A stretch of DNA of 64,000 nucleotides from Lunularia cruciata (GCA_948567375.1 OX419761.1:54004501-54068500); one strand, 5' to 3'; counted from the stretch's first letter, positions 45,722-58,779 are shown. Notes: a model not told the origin generated them from the letters alone. Numbers and translations: made by a program.

Positions 45722-46438
45722 TGAACCGACCTATCTCTCACTCAAGATGAACCTTGGATGTATATTAATGTAGCAAACCATGGACTAAGAAGGCAAGGAT
45801 TCCATCTCACTCCAACTCCATCTCACTCCTCCAAGGCTAGAACTCCAAGGCACCTCCAAGACTCAAGACATTGCTCACTAGAGAACTCAAGGAAAGAGAG
45901 ATAGTTTCAAATGAAATGATGATGAGTACCTCATCACCCCTAGCTTATGTAAATTGTGAAAAAGTTATACAAAGTTAAGCTAATTATTGGAGTAACTCAA
46001 GTTACTAAGCTAAAAGTCAAATAAAGTCTAAAAGTCTAATAGAATATCCAAGCACATGGAAATAATCCCATGGGTAGGTAGTCTTATCCTCACCTACCAA
46101 CTAAGTCAAGGATTCCTTCACATGGACTATCCTTGGACTATACAAAAATCTGCACAGGTCAGACCAACAAGGGTTGTGGGCCCAAGAGTTCTCAATTCTT
46201 TACTCAAACTCAAATAACTAGGAATAATACCAAGTCAATAGACTAGAGGACAAAATATTGGTGCTCACTCTTTTCTTTTCCTCTAGGATAGGGTCACCTT
46301 TGTCTTAGCTAAAACTAACTCTAGCTAATCATGACTAATGTAGAAGCTTTGCTAAACTCCATATAGATAATATTTCTCCACTACTTGCAATACCAAACTT
46401 AATATCCCTATATAGCATACATGCATCAACAGGTTACA
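45722..46438 (-). repeat. B1 3' LTR
   Basis: It starts TGAACCGACC and ends GGTTACA. Shared landmarks with the other B LTRs are GACTAAGAAGGCAAGGA, ATTGCTCACTAGAGAACTCA, CAAGGATTCCTTCACATGG and GGGCCCAAGAGTT. The purine-rich CCACGGGTAAATG precedes it in element sense. Confidence 0.8.
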
Positions 46439-46589
46439 TTTACCCGTGGACTAAGATTCATGTTGTCCTTGGAGTGAAGGTTCCTTTACCTTCAATGCTA
46501 CAACTTCAACTTATCATGGTTAATCCTATCAAAGTGTCTTCATCCCAACTCCTTGAGATCGTTGGTGTAATTGCTCTACACCTTCTCTA

Positions 46590-49090
46590 CTATGAAAGGT
46601 CTACCATATTTAGACAAGAACATCTTTTGCACCCTCTTGAATTGAATGGAATCAAAAAAATTATCCAATCACCTTCCTTGAAAGGCTCCACCTTCTTCTT
46701 GCCTTGCTTCTTGTCAAAGCTCTCCTTTGTTTCATTTGGTCTTGCTCTATTTGAACCATAGCAAGTGCTCTTGCCTCTTCCAATTCCACAAGTCACTCCT
46801 TCCTTCATTTCTTTGCATCACCTCCTTGTGCTTTCTTCAATTTCCTAAAAATGCCTTTAAAAATTAAGAAGATCAAAGTGACGAGGTAAAGTAGACTCAA
46901 TACCATATACCAGATGAAATGGAAAACATTTGGTGGATGTCTTCATGGTTGTCTTATACTCTAACAAAACCACATGAATCCTCTTGTCACAATGATGTTT
47001 TACCCCCTCCATTTTTGCATCTTTTGCCAACATCATGCACAAGGTTTGATTGGTTCTCTCTGCCAAGCCATTGGAGTTTGGCTTATAAGAGATATTCACT
47101 CTATGTGTGATAAAGAAATTTCATAGCATGGCTGTAGCAACAGTTCTTGTAAACTCTCCTCCTCTTTTAGAAACCAACTCCAAAGGGCATCCAAACCTAG
47201 TATGATGCAATCATAAAGAAATCTACCAACTTCATCTTCATTCTTGTCTCTCAATGGTCTAGCTTCAACCCACTTGGTAAGGTAAACATTAACTACTACA
47301 ACGTATTGATTGTTCCTTGGGATTTTACTAAAAGGACCTACAAAGTCATTTCCCCACTTCTCAAAAGGTCCTAGCAATAGAATTGATCTAAGAGGTGGAG
47401 TAGAGGTAGATTTCTGAGCAAAAGCTTGACAAACATTACAAGTTTTGAAATAATCAAGATAATCCTTGAAATTCCCCTCCAATGGTAACTTGCATCTAGA
47501 ATCTTGAAATTAGTCACCTTTCTTGTAAAGTGACCCCACATACCAAATGCTCATGAAACTCGTTCATGATATGATAGACTCTTCTTACCTATTGCTCTCT
47601 AAAGTAGACCATCTACTCCTTGATGAAAAATAATGTTCTCTACCATTGTATAAGGTCTAGATCTTGCTGCAAGGGTCTTCCTCTTCCTAGCATGTATTCC
47701 ATCATGATAGTTACCTCTTGTAACAAAGTCAAAATATCCCTATACTCCATTGGAAACTCTTGAGTTATTGAGATTGTCATGAGCTCCTCATCCAAGAAGA
47801 AGGTTTTTCATTGGCTCCTCTCCATCATGATCATAGGCCCTCGATAACAAATCAACATTTGCATGTTTCTTTCTTGGCCTATCTTCAATGGTGTAATCAT
47901 TCTAAGAAAAGAGTATCTTCCACCTTGCTAACTTCCTTCCACATTAGGCTTGTTGAATATGTATCTCAAAGCCTTGTAATCCATGAAGATGGTGATCTTC
48001 CTCTAATCAAGTAGTGTTGAAACTTCTTGAGACCAAAAATTATTGCTAACCCATGACTGACTAGTTCTTATCTATTGAGACCATCTGTCTACTAGCATAA
48101 GCTATTGGATGATCATGCACATCTTGGTCTAATTGACTAAGAATGCATCCTATAAGTACATTGGAAGCATTAGTGTAAAGGATGAAAGGCTTACTCCAAT
48201 CAAGTTTTGCAAGAATTGGAATCATAACAAGGGATTGCTTGAGCTTCTCAAAAGCTTTGAGAGTCTCTTTGTCTTCCAAAATCACCATGTATTATACACT
48301 CTTCTCCATGTAAATGATCAATGCATAAGCCTTGTTGGAAAATGAGAAGAATGACCTCCTATATTACCCAAATATCCCCAAGAATTGATGTAACTTTGTC
48401 AAGCTTGAAAGGAATGGAATTTTAAGATTTTCCTTACCTTTTTAGGATCCACTACTATTCCATCCTTGGAAATTATATGCTCCAATAGTAGAATTTTTTC
48501 CACAACCAAAGATGCACTTTTTTGGGTTGAGTGATGCATTTGCTTCATCCAAGTATTGTAAGACATTGATTAGGGGCTTAACGTGCCGGAGATTCAAAAT
48601 TCATCAATAAAATATCTCATAAATTTCCCTATGAAAGGTTCAAACACCGTGTTCATGAACCATAGAAATATAGCTAGAGTATTACAAATGCCAAAAGGCG
48701 TGAAATTGAAAGCATATGTTCTCCAAGGTGTGGTGAATATGGTGATTTGTTGATGCTCTAGTGCAATCTTGGTTGGTTGTAGCCACTATAACCATCTCCA
48801 AAACTATATCTCCCATGACCCGCAACCTCCTCCAAGATATCATCATTGAATTGCAAGGAGTAGTTTTCCTTCTTGGTAACAACATTAAGCTTCTTGTAAT
48901 CACCACATGCTTGAAGCTTACCAATTTTCTTCTTCTTCTTCTTCTTCTTCTTCTTCTTCTTCTTCTTCTTCTTCTTCTTCTTCTTCAGCACAATTAGAGA
49001 TATCCGTTCTAAATTCTCCACCTCAAAAATAAACTCAGCCTCCTTGAGCTTATCAATCTCCTCCTTCACAACCAAAGCCATTGGTGGGCT
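46590..49090 (-). pseudogene. B1 pol (RT, RNase H, integrase), broken
   Basis: The minus strand gives, from high to low coordinate, VVKEEIDKLKEAEFI, a poly-Lys run made by a (CTT)20 expansion, GDYKKLNVVTKKENY, RNase H text (KPFILYTNASNVLIGC, ILSQLDQDVHDHPIAYASRQ) and integrase (FKTCNVCQAFA, NDFVGPFSK, NGLAERTNQTLCM, EYKTTMKTSTKCFPF). All match B2 closely but in separate frames, with stops and indels between them. Confidence 0.8.
48927..48986. repeat. (CTT)20 / (GAA)20 microsatellite inside B1 RT
   Basis: An uninterrupted 60-bp run that translates as poly-Lys on the coding (minus) strand and poly-Leu on the other. It sits just before the GDYKKLN motif of RT. Confidence 0.95.
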
Positions 49091-50820
49091 AATGGAATAT
49101 TACTTTTGGCAGACTAGTCTTTCATGTGATTCTACCTCTATTTGGTCCTCCTCCAAGGTGACTTCCTTGAGATCATTATAAATAAAAGCAAACACATGGA
49201 TAAACTTACAAAAAAACCTCCTCAAATCCTACCTTCTCCTTCTTGGTAACATTTGGACCATATTTAAGGGTAGATAGTCTCATCTCTATCTTCTCTAGTA
49301 TCAATAGTGATTTATCAAGGCCCTCCAAAACCTTTGGCTTAGATACAAAGTCCATAGCACATAAGGGATGCATATTGAATCAGATTCAAAGTCATCCTCC
49401 TCCAGGTCTCTTCTTCTATGCTTGTGTCCACACTTGAAGCTCCTTCTTCTAAATCCAATTCCCAATGATCAAAAGATGGTGTATCTAAATGTGAAGGATA
49501 GTTGGTGTTAGTTATAAGAATTGTAACCTGAAGGTTTGATTTCCAAATTCTCAAGTACCCTTTGTGTCATCTATCAATTGTGTGGGCTACTCTCAACCAT
49601 GGCTTCTCAAGTAGCAAATCATAACTTGCATCTCTCAAGACTTGGAAAGTCACGAGATTTTGGACTTCCATAATTGATACTACCACCTTGTCCATCACAC
49701 TCACCAATCAAACTTATTGCTTGTTTGCCATGCTCAATACAAATGTTGAAGGTCTAGAGGGTATCATATCCAACTTCTTCATCAACTTCTCTAACATATC
49801 ATTCATTGCAGATCCTCCATCAACAACTACATCCTTGATATTGTGACCATTTATCCTCATATCAATCTTGGACGTATATTTACAAGCTTCTCATAGTGTT
49901 GGTTTTGCATCCACCACTCCCATTGATACGAAAGCCTTTCTTTTGCTCCTTGTAGAACTCGAACCACCTCTAAATTCCTTCCTCAAGGTAGGATTGAAAG
50001 CAATCCATTGACCCATTGTGATGTTGGCCTTGTGACTACCAACATCCTCCAACATATTATAGCCCTATTGTTGCTTTGAGATCAATAAATCATCCATCCC
50101 CAACTTTTTCCTTGGAGTCTTTGTTGATGGTGTTGAACTATTAGTGCAAATACTCTTGTAGGCATTGGATTATCCTTGCTAGGAGTGAATTCTTAAGAAT
50201 AATATATATCATTTGCAAAATGGGCTCTTTTCTTGTCTTATGCCAAAAGCTCCAAGTTAAGACCTTTGGAGTTTGAGCATTCTCTCTTTTCATACTTGCT
50301 CTCCACCACATTTGTGGATGTTATCTCCTTAATTTTAATTTTCATAGGAAGTACTTGGGCTTCACCACCAACCCCTTCCTCCATGGTATGTAAAATTTGT
50401 GCAATTCCTTTGGATGTGACCTCTACCTCCACAACCAGAGCAATTTATATCATTGAAATTGCTACTTGATTAGCCTCCTCTGTATGGATATTTTCTATAA
50501 CCCATAGGCCCTCTCCAAGCGCTCTAGTCCACCTCTCTCTTCTCCCATAGTTACACCAAATTGATCTTGAGATCTGCAAGTTGCTTTGTGATAGTTTGAA
50601 GGGGATCTTTTGGTAGAGGTGTAAGAACATGATCAACTACAACTTGTGGTGCCACACTTGCTATCAAAGGATCAGAAGCCTCACCATACTTAGAGGATGC
50701 ACAACCTTCTTCACCACCAAATCACTTTCATCCCCTTCCAAACTCTCCTCTATAAGAATTGCAATCTGTATAGCTTCTACCTTGAAATAAGGTTTTTCAT
50801 ATCTCACCTTAGTTCAAATT
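49091..50820 (-). other. B1 gag-pol middle part, poorly readable
   Basis: This interval should hold the end of Gag, the protease and the N-terminal RT region. Short minus-strand frames are open (49,554-49,339, 50,432-50,238, 50,636-50,445), but I could not pick out a protease active site. Confidence 0.4.
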
Positions 50821-50822
50821 TT

Positions 50823-51997
50823 TTATTTCAACCCTCCTACAAAGTTCTTGGTGAGCATGGCTCCTATCCCAATTATGGTAGTCTCCACATCATCTCCACT
50901 CTTCCTCAACACTATGTAGAACCTAGACTTTAACTTCTCCACTCGTTTTGCATAGACTTTCACTTTTTCTCTATCTCTTTGTTTGAGGAAGGTAACCTCA
51001 CTCATCAATATTTCATAACTCTCATCCAAAAAAACGTTCTCAAAGAGTTTTGTAGTTAAACTCTCCCAAGACTCCTCTTGCACATCTCTCTCTTTTTGTA
51101 TTCCAACTCATACCAAGTAAGACAAAGAAATCCAGTAGTAATGAGGCCCACTCATTCCTCTTCATCTCATTTTTTCTATACAAGCCCTCTCAAAGACTCT
51201 CACAAGTGCCTCTACATCCTCTCCATTCTTGCCAAATATAACCGGAAGTTTTCTTTATCTTAATCTCTCACTACCTTTCTCCTCTCTTTAATTTTTTGTC
51301 TATTTTCTCTCACCCTATAACTAATAGAGTATATACATGACTAGCACCATTTGAGAGTAGTCTACTCTAGGGAGTACAAAGGGTTAAAGTTTCTCTATGA
51401 TTTCTATTGAACAATCAAATCCAAAGGTGCAAATTAAGCAAACTCTCATGGATATTTTATCCATGAACTGAAAGATTATCTCCATCACTAATCTTGAGAA
51501 CTAATCTGGAGAACAAGATGAAGGTGGTAGTTTCTTTGTAGGTGGTACTATGACTCCCTCCGTGATCCTTCACAAAGGTCTCCAACAATCTTATTACTTC
51601 TTTACACTCATGGCTCTTTGGAAGTCCTTCCATTCCACAAACCTCATATAACTCCTTGGTTCTAGATCTCATCCCTCCCAATCTTGGTGAAGAAGGTCCA
51701 ACATGCAATCCTAAGTCAAAGAAGCATCTCCTTTCTCTTAAATCTCTTGCTCTCAAAACTCAATAAATAGGAACTTGCTTTGTGTCCCTTCTCTTCACAT
51801 AAGAAGCACTTATAATCACTCTTTCCTCCAAATGGTGAAGGTCTTTGAATCCTCTCCGCATTCTCTTCAAATTCTACTCTAAACTCTATTTTCTTCAAAT
51901 CAACCACTACTATCACTCCAACCCCTTGAGGAACCTTATATAGCCTTAATTTCCACTCTTGATGGCCTTCCATGCTCCCCAAGATGAGTCTAAACAC
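50823..51997 (-). pseudogene. B1 Gag
   Basis: Frame 51,083-50,823 (WESLTTKLFENVF, EVTFLKQRDREKVKVYAKRV) has the W, L, F, Y and L-K-Q pattern of the retrotransposon Gag domain. Frame 51,997-51,716 carries a zinc knuckle with the last ligand lost: CFLCEEKGHKASSY (C-x2-C-x4-H-x4-Y). Their order on the minus strand (the knuckle frame lies at higher coordinates) is the reverse of the usual capsid-then-nucleocapsid order, so rearrangement or a different Gag layout is possible. Confidence 0.55.
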
Positions 51998-52790
51998 TCA
52001 AACATGCTTTTGGTCAAACCTACACTCTTCATTCATAGAAACTTAACTCTCTTGAAATGACTCCTCACAATGTCAATCAATTCTCCCAAATTATAACTCT
52101 AAGACCTTTGAAAATTTTCAGACTTAATAAACACCCCAAGTTGTATCAAATTTCAGCTCTTTTTATGTAGCCATTTCACCTAGTCATCTCTTTATTTAGC
52201 AAGTATCTTTTAGATTTGGTCTAAAACTGCTCTTCTCACTTTAGAAATTCATAACTTGTTGCACAAAAGTTATTTCTCCTTGATTCTTAGACTAGAATGT
52301 ATGATATTTTACACTTAATTTTCTTGGAAATTTCAAAATGATCCAATGAAAATAAAGAAATGGCAAGTTTTATACAAAATTCCAAAGAGCTTGCAATTTG
52401 CATGAATAGTTTACCCAACCACCTTCTAGAAATTCTAGCTCAATGAGTGTACCAACCCTTAAAATAATTTAAGTATCCCAACTGAAAAATAATCCAAGAT
52501 ATCCTCTATGAAAATTTCAAATCCAAATCTCAAATTTCAAGTTTTGCCCAAAATCACCATAATCCCCAAAATCTGTAATCCACCTCACATAATCTCTCCA
52601 AAGCCTCTTGTGTATATAGTATGTTTAATATCATCTCCAAAACATCATAATGAATTACAAGGTTTACAAATGGATCAAAGTTCTCTAACATAAATTCAAC
52701 CCTCTCCTCCTTTCATGATCTCTCCAAGTGAGCTCTCATAGCCTGCCTAATATAGAATTGTACAAAAAATATTATCTTGCATTCTAGAGA

Positions 52791-52809
52791 GGTCCCAATA
52801 ATAGAACCA
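52791..52809 (-). other. Degenerate B1 primer binding site
   Basis: The minus strand reads TGGTTCTATTATTGGGACC, six bases inside the 5' LTR. It fits the TGGCGCC-type site used by Athila/Tat elements if mostly C-to-T and G-to-A changes are allowed. The match is to a consensus recalled from memory. Confidence 0.45.
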
Positions 52810-52815
52810 AAAATT

Positions 52816-53417
52816 TGAGCCGGCTTGTCTCTTACTCAAGTTGGACCTCTGATGGATATTAAGGTAGCACACTAAGAAGGCAAGGAACCTCAACTCCAAA
52901 GCACCACCAAGACTCAAAATATTGCTCACTAGAGAACTCAACGAGAGAGATAGTTGCAAATGAAAGGATAATGAGTACCTCCTCACTCCTAGCTTATATA
53001 TTTGTGAAAAATTTACACACCAAAGTTATTAATTACTGAAGTTAACTCAGGTTAACTCAAGTTACTAGGCTAAAAGTAAAATAAAATGCAAAATTCTAAT
53101 GGAATATTCAAGCCTATGGGAATAATCCCATTAGTAGGTGGTCTTATCCTCACCTACCAACTAAGTCAAGGATTCCTTCACATGGGCTATCTTTGGACTA
53201 TAGAAAAGTCTGCACCGATCAGACCAACAAGGCTTGTGGGCCCAAGAGTTGTCAACTCTTTACTCAAAGTCAAATAACTAGGAATAATACCAAATCAATA
53301 CACTAGAAGAAAAAATAGTGGTGTTCACTCTTTTCCCTTCTTGTAGACTAGAGTCATTTTGATCTTGACTAGGACAAACTATCCCTATAGAGCATACATG
53401 CATCAACGGATGTTACA
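52816..53417 (-). repeat. B1 5' LTR
   Basis: It starts TGAGCCGGC and ends GATGTTACA. About 115 bp shorter than the 3' LTR owing to internal deletions, but collinear with it and with the B2 LTR. Confidence 0.8.
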
Positions 53418-53430
53418 AGGTACATTTAAT

Positions 53431-54570
53431 TGTGTGTATATACATTGCTACACAACATAAATAGTTGTCAACATCATACAATTTAGAAGCACAACTCATA
53501 CAGAAGTCATACAAAAACTGCAAATAGTCAATAATTAGTCAATCAAAACTTGGATCAGGTCTCAAAACTAAGAATTAGACACTCAATAGAAACTTCCAAT
53601 AGGCCTTGATCACATTGTGAAACCATATGCACTCTAGCTAAGAGAGTCCAAATGACACTTGCTGGCATCTATCTACCGTAGCTAGAAGCTCAAAGGCTCA
53701 ATTTAGAAGAAGTGAGCTCTTTAGAAGTACACTTTGAGGTATATCTCCTCTGTGGTAACCAATAATCTAGCCCTAGTTGTGCATCTAATGGCCCATCTAT
53801 CAATGCAAATGGGAAGTCAATGGTGAAATTAGTTGACCATATGCCATATATACTCGCCACTAAGTATCCTTGAGCAACTATTGATAACAAGGTGACCACC
53901 AAAACTATCACTCCAATATCCTACCAAACTAGTGTTGATGTTGCAAATGTTGTGCTACATAACTCAACATCATTCTAAACATCGTACACTATAAAAACAC
54001 AACTCATATAGAAGTCATACACAAACTCCAAATACCCATAATTTCTACCTTAGTTGGCAATTAGGTCTCTCTAACTCTAGATAGCTATCTACTCTAAGTA
54101 TGTTATATACCTATGGTGAGCAAAGTTCATGAGGCTAGGTTCTATCAAGCCCCATTCTTAGTCACTTGCCTATAATCCATATCACATAAGGAGTGAACTA
54201 GCTATAGTATCAAGTACATTGAAGACATAACCATAAGAATTGTACTTGGTCTCCATTGAATTGTTGGAGTGACTAGCATAGGTACCACAAACTCCTTCCC
54301 ATCATCATCTTGTTAGGTGAGCACTGCTCCAAACTCCAACATACGCTAGTCAATATGAACCTAAAACAAACATCCTCTAATTGGTATCCTAAGGATAGGG
54401 CAAATGTCTATCTCTCCTTGCACTCTATAAAAGCTCTCTCTTGCTCATCTCCTAAACACCACTTATGTGTGAGCTTGGCCATATTTCTCAAGGCCTTGTC
54501 AATTGCCCTAAATCCTCTAATACCAATGATAAAACTTTGCCAATCCAAGGAATGCTTGCACTCTACTCAT
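53431..54570 (-). mobile_element. Deletion derivative of family A (A3)
   Basis: It begins with an LTR (TGTGTGTATATACATTGC at 53,431, body to about 53,935) and a second copy of the 109-bp block (to about 54,045). Then comes the post-PHD flank and the last PHD residues (minus strand reading LWLCLQCT near 54,220-54,238). The next bases (from about 54,240) are RNase H and RT connection sequence, so integrase and most of the PHD finger are deleted (over 2 kb compared with A2). Homology fades near 54,570. Confidence 0.65.
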
Positions 54571-54828
54571 GTTTGTAACATCTTACTTCTTCCCAAAGCA
54601 CACCTTCTTCTTTTTCTTGTAGGACTCAAACAAGAAGAGTGTAGAAATAGTCAAGTAGTACCAAAGATAGAAGGTAGATGATTGATTACCTTCCACTCCA
54701 AGGGTAATTGCATTTTCAAGCAAAAGATGATAAGAAAGGATATGATGTGGAAGAACTAGTAGTAGTAGATCTACACCAAGAGCACAAAGTATTCTCTTTA
54801 AGAAGGAAGGTTTTCAGACAAGAGAACT
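54571..54828. other. Short unassigned segment between A3 and A2
   Basis: No family-A homology is recognisable; it may be the target in which A2 landed. Confidence 0.3.
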
Positions 54829-55388
54829 GTTGTGTATATATACATTGCTACACTACATACATTGCTGTCAACATCATACACTATGGAAGCACAACTCACA
54901 CATAAGTCATACATAGACTCTAAAGTGCCACAATAATCAGATTGTTTACCACTCTCAACTCAACTCAAATCAACTCAGATCAGTACTTGATTTGTCACTC
55001 TATAAACTACCAACAATTGGGTACTTATTATGGTCAAGCCACACCCACTCAAGCATAGAGAATCTAGGTGATGCTCGCCGGCCTCTGTCCACCATAGCAA
55101 GGAACTCGAAGGCTCAACATCAGAGAAGTGAGCTCTTTGGAGCTGCACTTTGAAAGTATACTCCCTAGACTTGAGCTAGGTTTGAACCCTAACAGTCCCA
55201 CTGATGGCCCACTTGACGGTGCAAACGGTGCAAAGTGATGGTGGGCCCCACCGTGAAGTCAGTACCCCAAACACAAAATCTGACCAATAGAAAATAGTCT
55301 TTGAGGAATTGTTGAAATAACTCTAACTACTATCACTGCAACTCCAATGTCTGAGCAATCTAGATGTGACACTACAAATAGTGTGATA
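54829..55388 (-). repeat. A2 3' LTR
   Basis: 109-bp block plus body, as in A1, ending GTGTGATA. The left end (TGTTGTGTATATA) is diverged, and no target duplication is testable because the 5' end is outside the window. Confidence 0.7.
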
Positions 55389-55687
55389 GTTGTCGTGCAT
55401 AGATACATTGCTAGACAACATACATAACTGTCAACATCATACACTATAGAAGCACAACTCACACATAAGTCATACATAGACTCTAAAGTGCAACAATGCC
55501 TCCCTAGCTAGCGGTTAGGTCCCTCTAACTCCAAATAGCCATCTACTCTACATATATGGTATACCCTATAATGGGCAAAGATCAGGAGGCCGGGTGCTAT
55601 GGAGCCCCATCGTTAGTCGCTTGTCTGCAATCTATACCATATAAAAAATGAGCTAGCTATAGGTCAAGTACATCTAAGACATAACCA

Positions 55688-56960
55688 CTATCCTTGAGGA
55701 ACCACCATGAGGGGAGGAGTCATACATGCCATATGCCATTCTCTTGAATAGCTATCACATACTAACATAGTAGTAGCTCCACGAGAAGAGCCACATAACA
55801 TACACCTCAAGCCTGCACGTGCAAGTGCCAAGCTTGGGTTCATAGTACCATCAATGTTTGGGAGGTGGCATGGCGCACAATTGCGCACATGATCCTTCCA
55901 AACAACACCATCACATCCTTCCAACACAAGGACTCTAGATGGCAAAACCTCACGCACTCTCAATATAGTGCGGCCTATCAAAACATCAAGTGTCGTTGGT
56001 GTTGTCTGTTGTAGATATACATAGTCGCTTGGATGAAATTGACGGATCGAAGGTTTATAACATCCTCCTCGGATGGTAGCATAGCGTAAAGTATTTCTAT
56101 GCTGAGCAATTGCCAAGTTCTCAAGGACCATTGGCATCACTCTCCAAAAGATCTTTGCCCACTGAGAACATGCACTCATCCATACATCGGGGTCATCCAA
56201 GTCCAAGACTACATAACCATCTCAATGAATGGCTGTAGGTAAATCTGGATCTTGTCCATAGAGTAGAAAGTACGGAGAGAAGGATGCTAAGGAGGCTTGC
56301 CGGCTGAACCGATAGCCCATGGCCAACCAAGGTAATTGGAGATCCCAATCTCCCAAGTCGCCTCTTTGCAGACCATACTTTCGCAATCCTCTCTTCACCA
56401 TCTGAACCACTCTCTCTGCTAAGCCAATTGTCTCAGGGTGATCTTGAGATGTAGTACGATGATCAATCAAAGCCTTGTCACACAAGACCTGAAACTCTCC
56501 CAAGAACTTTGTACCTTGATCAGTCAAAACCTTAGCTGGTGCACAAAAATGACTAAGAACTCAATCCAAGAACAAGTAAGCTATCCTTTCACTAGACTTG
56601 TTAGGAAGTGCCACCAACTCAATCCACTTGGAGAAGTGCTCCACCATCACCAAAACATACCGATGATGTCTCACAGTCAGCGGTAGAGGTCCAACAAAGT
56701 CCAAACTCCAACGGTAACCCAATCCCATGATAGGTAATGGGTGTAACTGTGGCGTAGGAGCATTGAATGATGCACTTACTCAATCACAAACCACACATCT
56801 GGCAGCAAACTGTTGTACCTTGATCTGCATACTACGCCACCAATAATGACTATGGAGTAAGCTATATGTATGCTTTACTCCAGAATGTCCTAGCTCCTCA
56901 TGAGCATGACGGACCAATTGTGGTCTCTAAGATGGAAGTGGTACTACTCGCACTCTACCA
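55688..56960 (-). pseudogene. A2 integrase fused to PHD finger
   Basis: Frame 56,527-56,222 holds the integrase core (TDQGTKFLGEF with the second Asp, IGLAERVVQM with the catalytic Glu, FSPYFLLYGQDPDLP). Frame 56,206-55,688 runs without a break from LENLAIAQHRNTLRYA through HPSDYVYLQQT and RVREVLPSRVLVLEG, then WKDHVRNCAPCHLPN, into the PHD finger (CMLC, CDSY, REWH, MAC, TPPL). The fourth zinc ligand is Tyr instead of Cys, and a TAG at 55,688 replaces the Gln before WLC. The uninterrupted frame is the best evidence that PHD and integrase form one protein. Confidence 0.85.
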
Positions 56961-58440
56961 TCCTCCCATTACACACAAAAGGTGTCTGCCCTCCAATCTG
57001 AACTGTCTGGCTTGCTGAAGGACACGGTCTCTCTCCTTGGCCCCAACTATGCCACCCACAACACTAGTGCAAAGATAGTCCATCACTAAGACATCAGCAT
57101 GAATGTCTCGCTGAACTGTACCAATATCTTCACTCTTTGGATATGTGACCTCAATAACTCCTCCTGTATGCATTGAGAGAGATATCACCAAAGCCTCTGA
57201 AAATATACACAGAAAGGCCAATGCATGCCAACCTGGCACCATTCCTCATCTATCTCACCATGCCAACGTGCTCTGGTCTGATCCTACTGGTTGGCACATG
57301 GGTTTCTACTCAACCCATCTACATCACGGTTCACCACTCCAAGTCTGTGAATAACTATGAAATCATACTCCTGTAAAATCAGAGACCATCGTGCAAGCTT
57401 CCCTGAAAGCTTGTCGGACTCCATCAACCACTTCAGTGGCTGATGATCAGTGATGAGAGTGAAGGGGTTACCAAATAGGTAACATTGGAAATGTGCTACT
57501 GCCCAAACTGCTGCCAAGCACTCTCCCTCATATGAACTATACTTCACCTCCGCTGAATTGTTGGAGCAACTAGCATAGGCCACCACAAACTCCTTCTCTT
57601 CATCATCATGTTGGGTGAGCACCGCTCCAAGCCCCAACATACACCAATCAGTATGAACCTGAAATGGTTGTCCTTTGATCGGTCTCCTCAAAATAGGAGC
57701 AGATATCAACCTCTCCTTGAGCTCTACAAAAGCTCTCTCTTGCTCATCTCCCCAACACCACTCCTGTGTAAGCTTGGTCAGCTTTGTCAAGGCCTTGGCA
57801 ATGGCACTAAATCCTCTAACATAGTGGCGATAGAAGTTCACCAACCCAAGGCATGCTCGCACTCTACTCACATATGTAGGCCAAGGAATACGTGCAATAG
57901 CCTCCACCTTGGTCTGCTGAACACCAAGTCCTCCGGGGTAGATAGTGTGACCCAAATACTCAACCTACTCGTGGAAGAACCTACACTTACCAGGATGTAA
58001 TTTGAATCTATGAGATCTCAACCTCTCAAACACCTCCAACAACTATCTCTCATGGTCCTCCACAATAGTGCTATAGACCAAAATGTCATCAATATAGCAC
58101 CGAGCAAAATCCAATCCAGCAAGGATCCTATCCATGACCCTTTGGAACTCAACATGAGCGTTCTTCAACCCAAATTGTAAGAACCTCCACTGATATAACA
58201 CATCCTTGCCATGAGGATCAATAGCCTAGAATGCTCTCTTGGACTTATCCTCCTCCCTGATTGGCAACTGATGATACCCTGCTCAAAGATCCAAAGTATT
58301 GAAGACCTTTGCATGCCCAATCGCATCAAAAATCTCCTCCGGTGTAGGCATGGCATACCAATCAGCCCTGGTCTATCAGTTGATAGGACGGTAATCTCCA
58401 CACATCCGCCTATTTGTGTAATTGCCATGCATATCCTTCT
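56955..58440 (-). pseudogene. A2 reverse transcriptase and RNase H
   Basis: Frame 57,955-57,284 is open for 223 codons: LGHTIYPGGLGVQQTKVEAI-like RT connection, VNFYRHYVRGFSAIAK, then RNase H with VHTDWCMLGLGAVLTQHDD, YEGECLAAVWAV and LITDHQPLKWLM (Asp, Glu and Asp catalytic residues present). It ends at IVIHRLGVVNRDVDGLSRN. The polymerase part upstream (58,440-57,960) is frameshifted, with the catalytic IDD region at about 58,080-58,100. Confidence 0.85.
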
Positions 58441-58779
58441 TGGCTGGCATCATTGTCGCTGATGCATACTCTCCATGTGAAATCTCCACCAAATCAGCCT
58501 CAAAAAGGTCACTACTCCGGCTCTGAATCAATGTCCTCTCCATCTCAATATATCAATAAGGACGTTAGAAAACTGGTGTATCGCTAGTCAGCTCAATCCA
58601 TATACCATGTCCTTTTAGAGCACCCAAATCCTTCATACTAAAGGCAAAACAACTTGTTTGGCTCCTTAAGAACCTCCAAACCCTCCGTCTTTCGTCTCCA
58701 GTAAGCTTGGGTCCAAGATTTGGCTCCCAAGTATCCTCTGTAACTGTAGTAGGAGTGGAAGACGTATTGACTGGCTGCT

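Larger units (their letters stand above)
45722..53417 (-). mobile_element. Decayed Athila/Tat-like Ty3/gypsy element B1
   Basis: Two LTR copies (45,722-46,438 and 52,816-53,417) bracket Gag (52.0-50.8 kb), a poorly readable protease region, and a pol with RT, RNase H and integrase (49.1-46.6 kb) on the minus strand. Pol is collinear with the open B2 pol at 61,785-64,000 and has several frameshifts. Non-chromoviral identity rests on the lack of a chromodomain after integrase in B2 and on the primer-site type. The outer flanks (GGCTT left, AGGTA right) show no target duplication. Confidence 0.8.

Noticed and set aside
48761-48997. Poly-Leu frame on the plus strand
   Set aside because: Antisense of the (GAA)n run inside the B1 RT gene.
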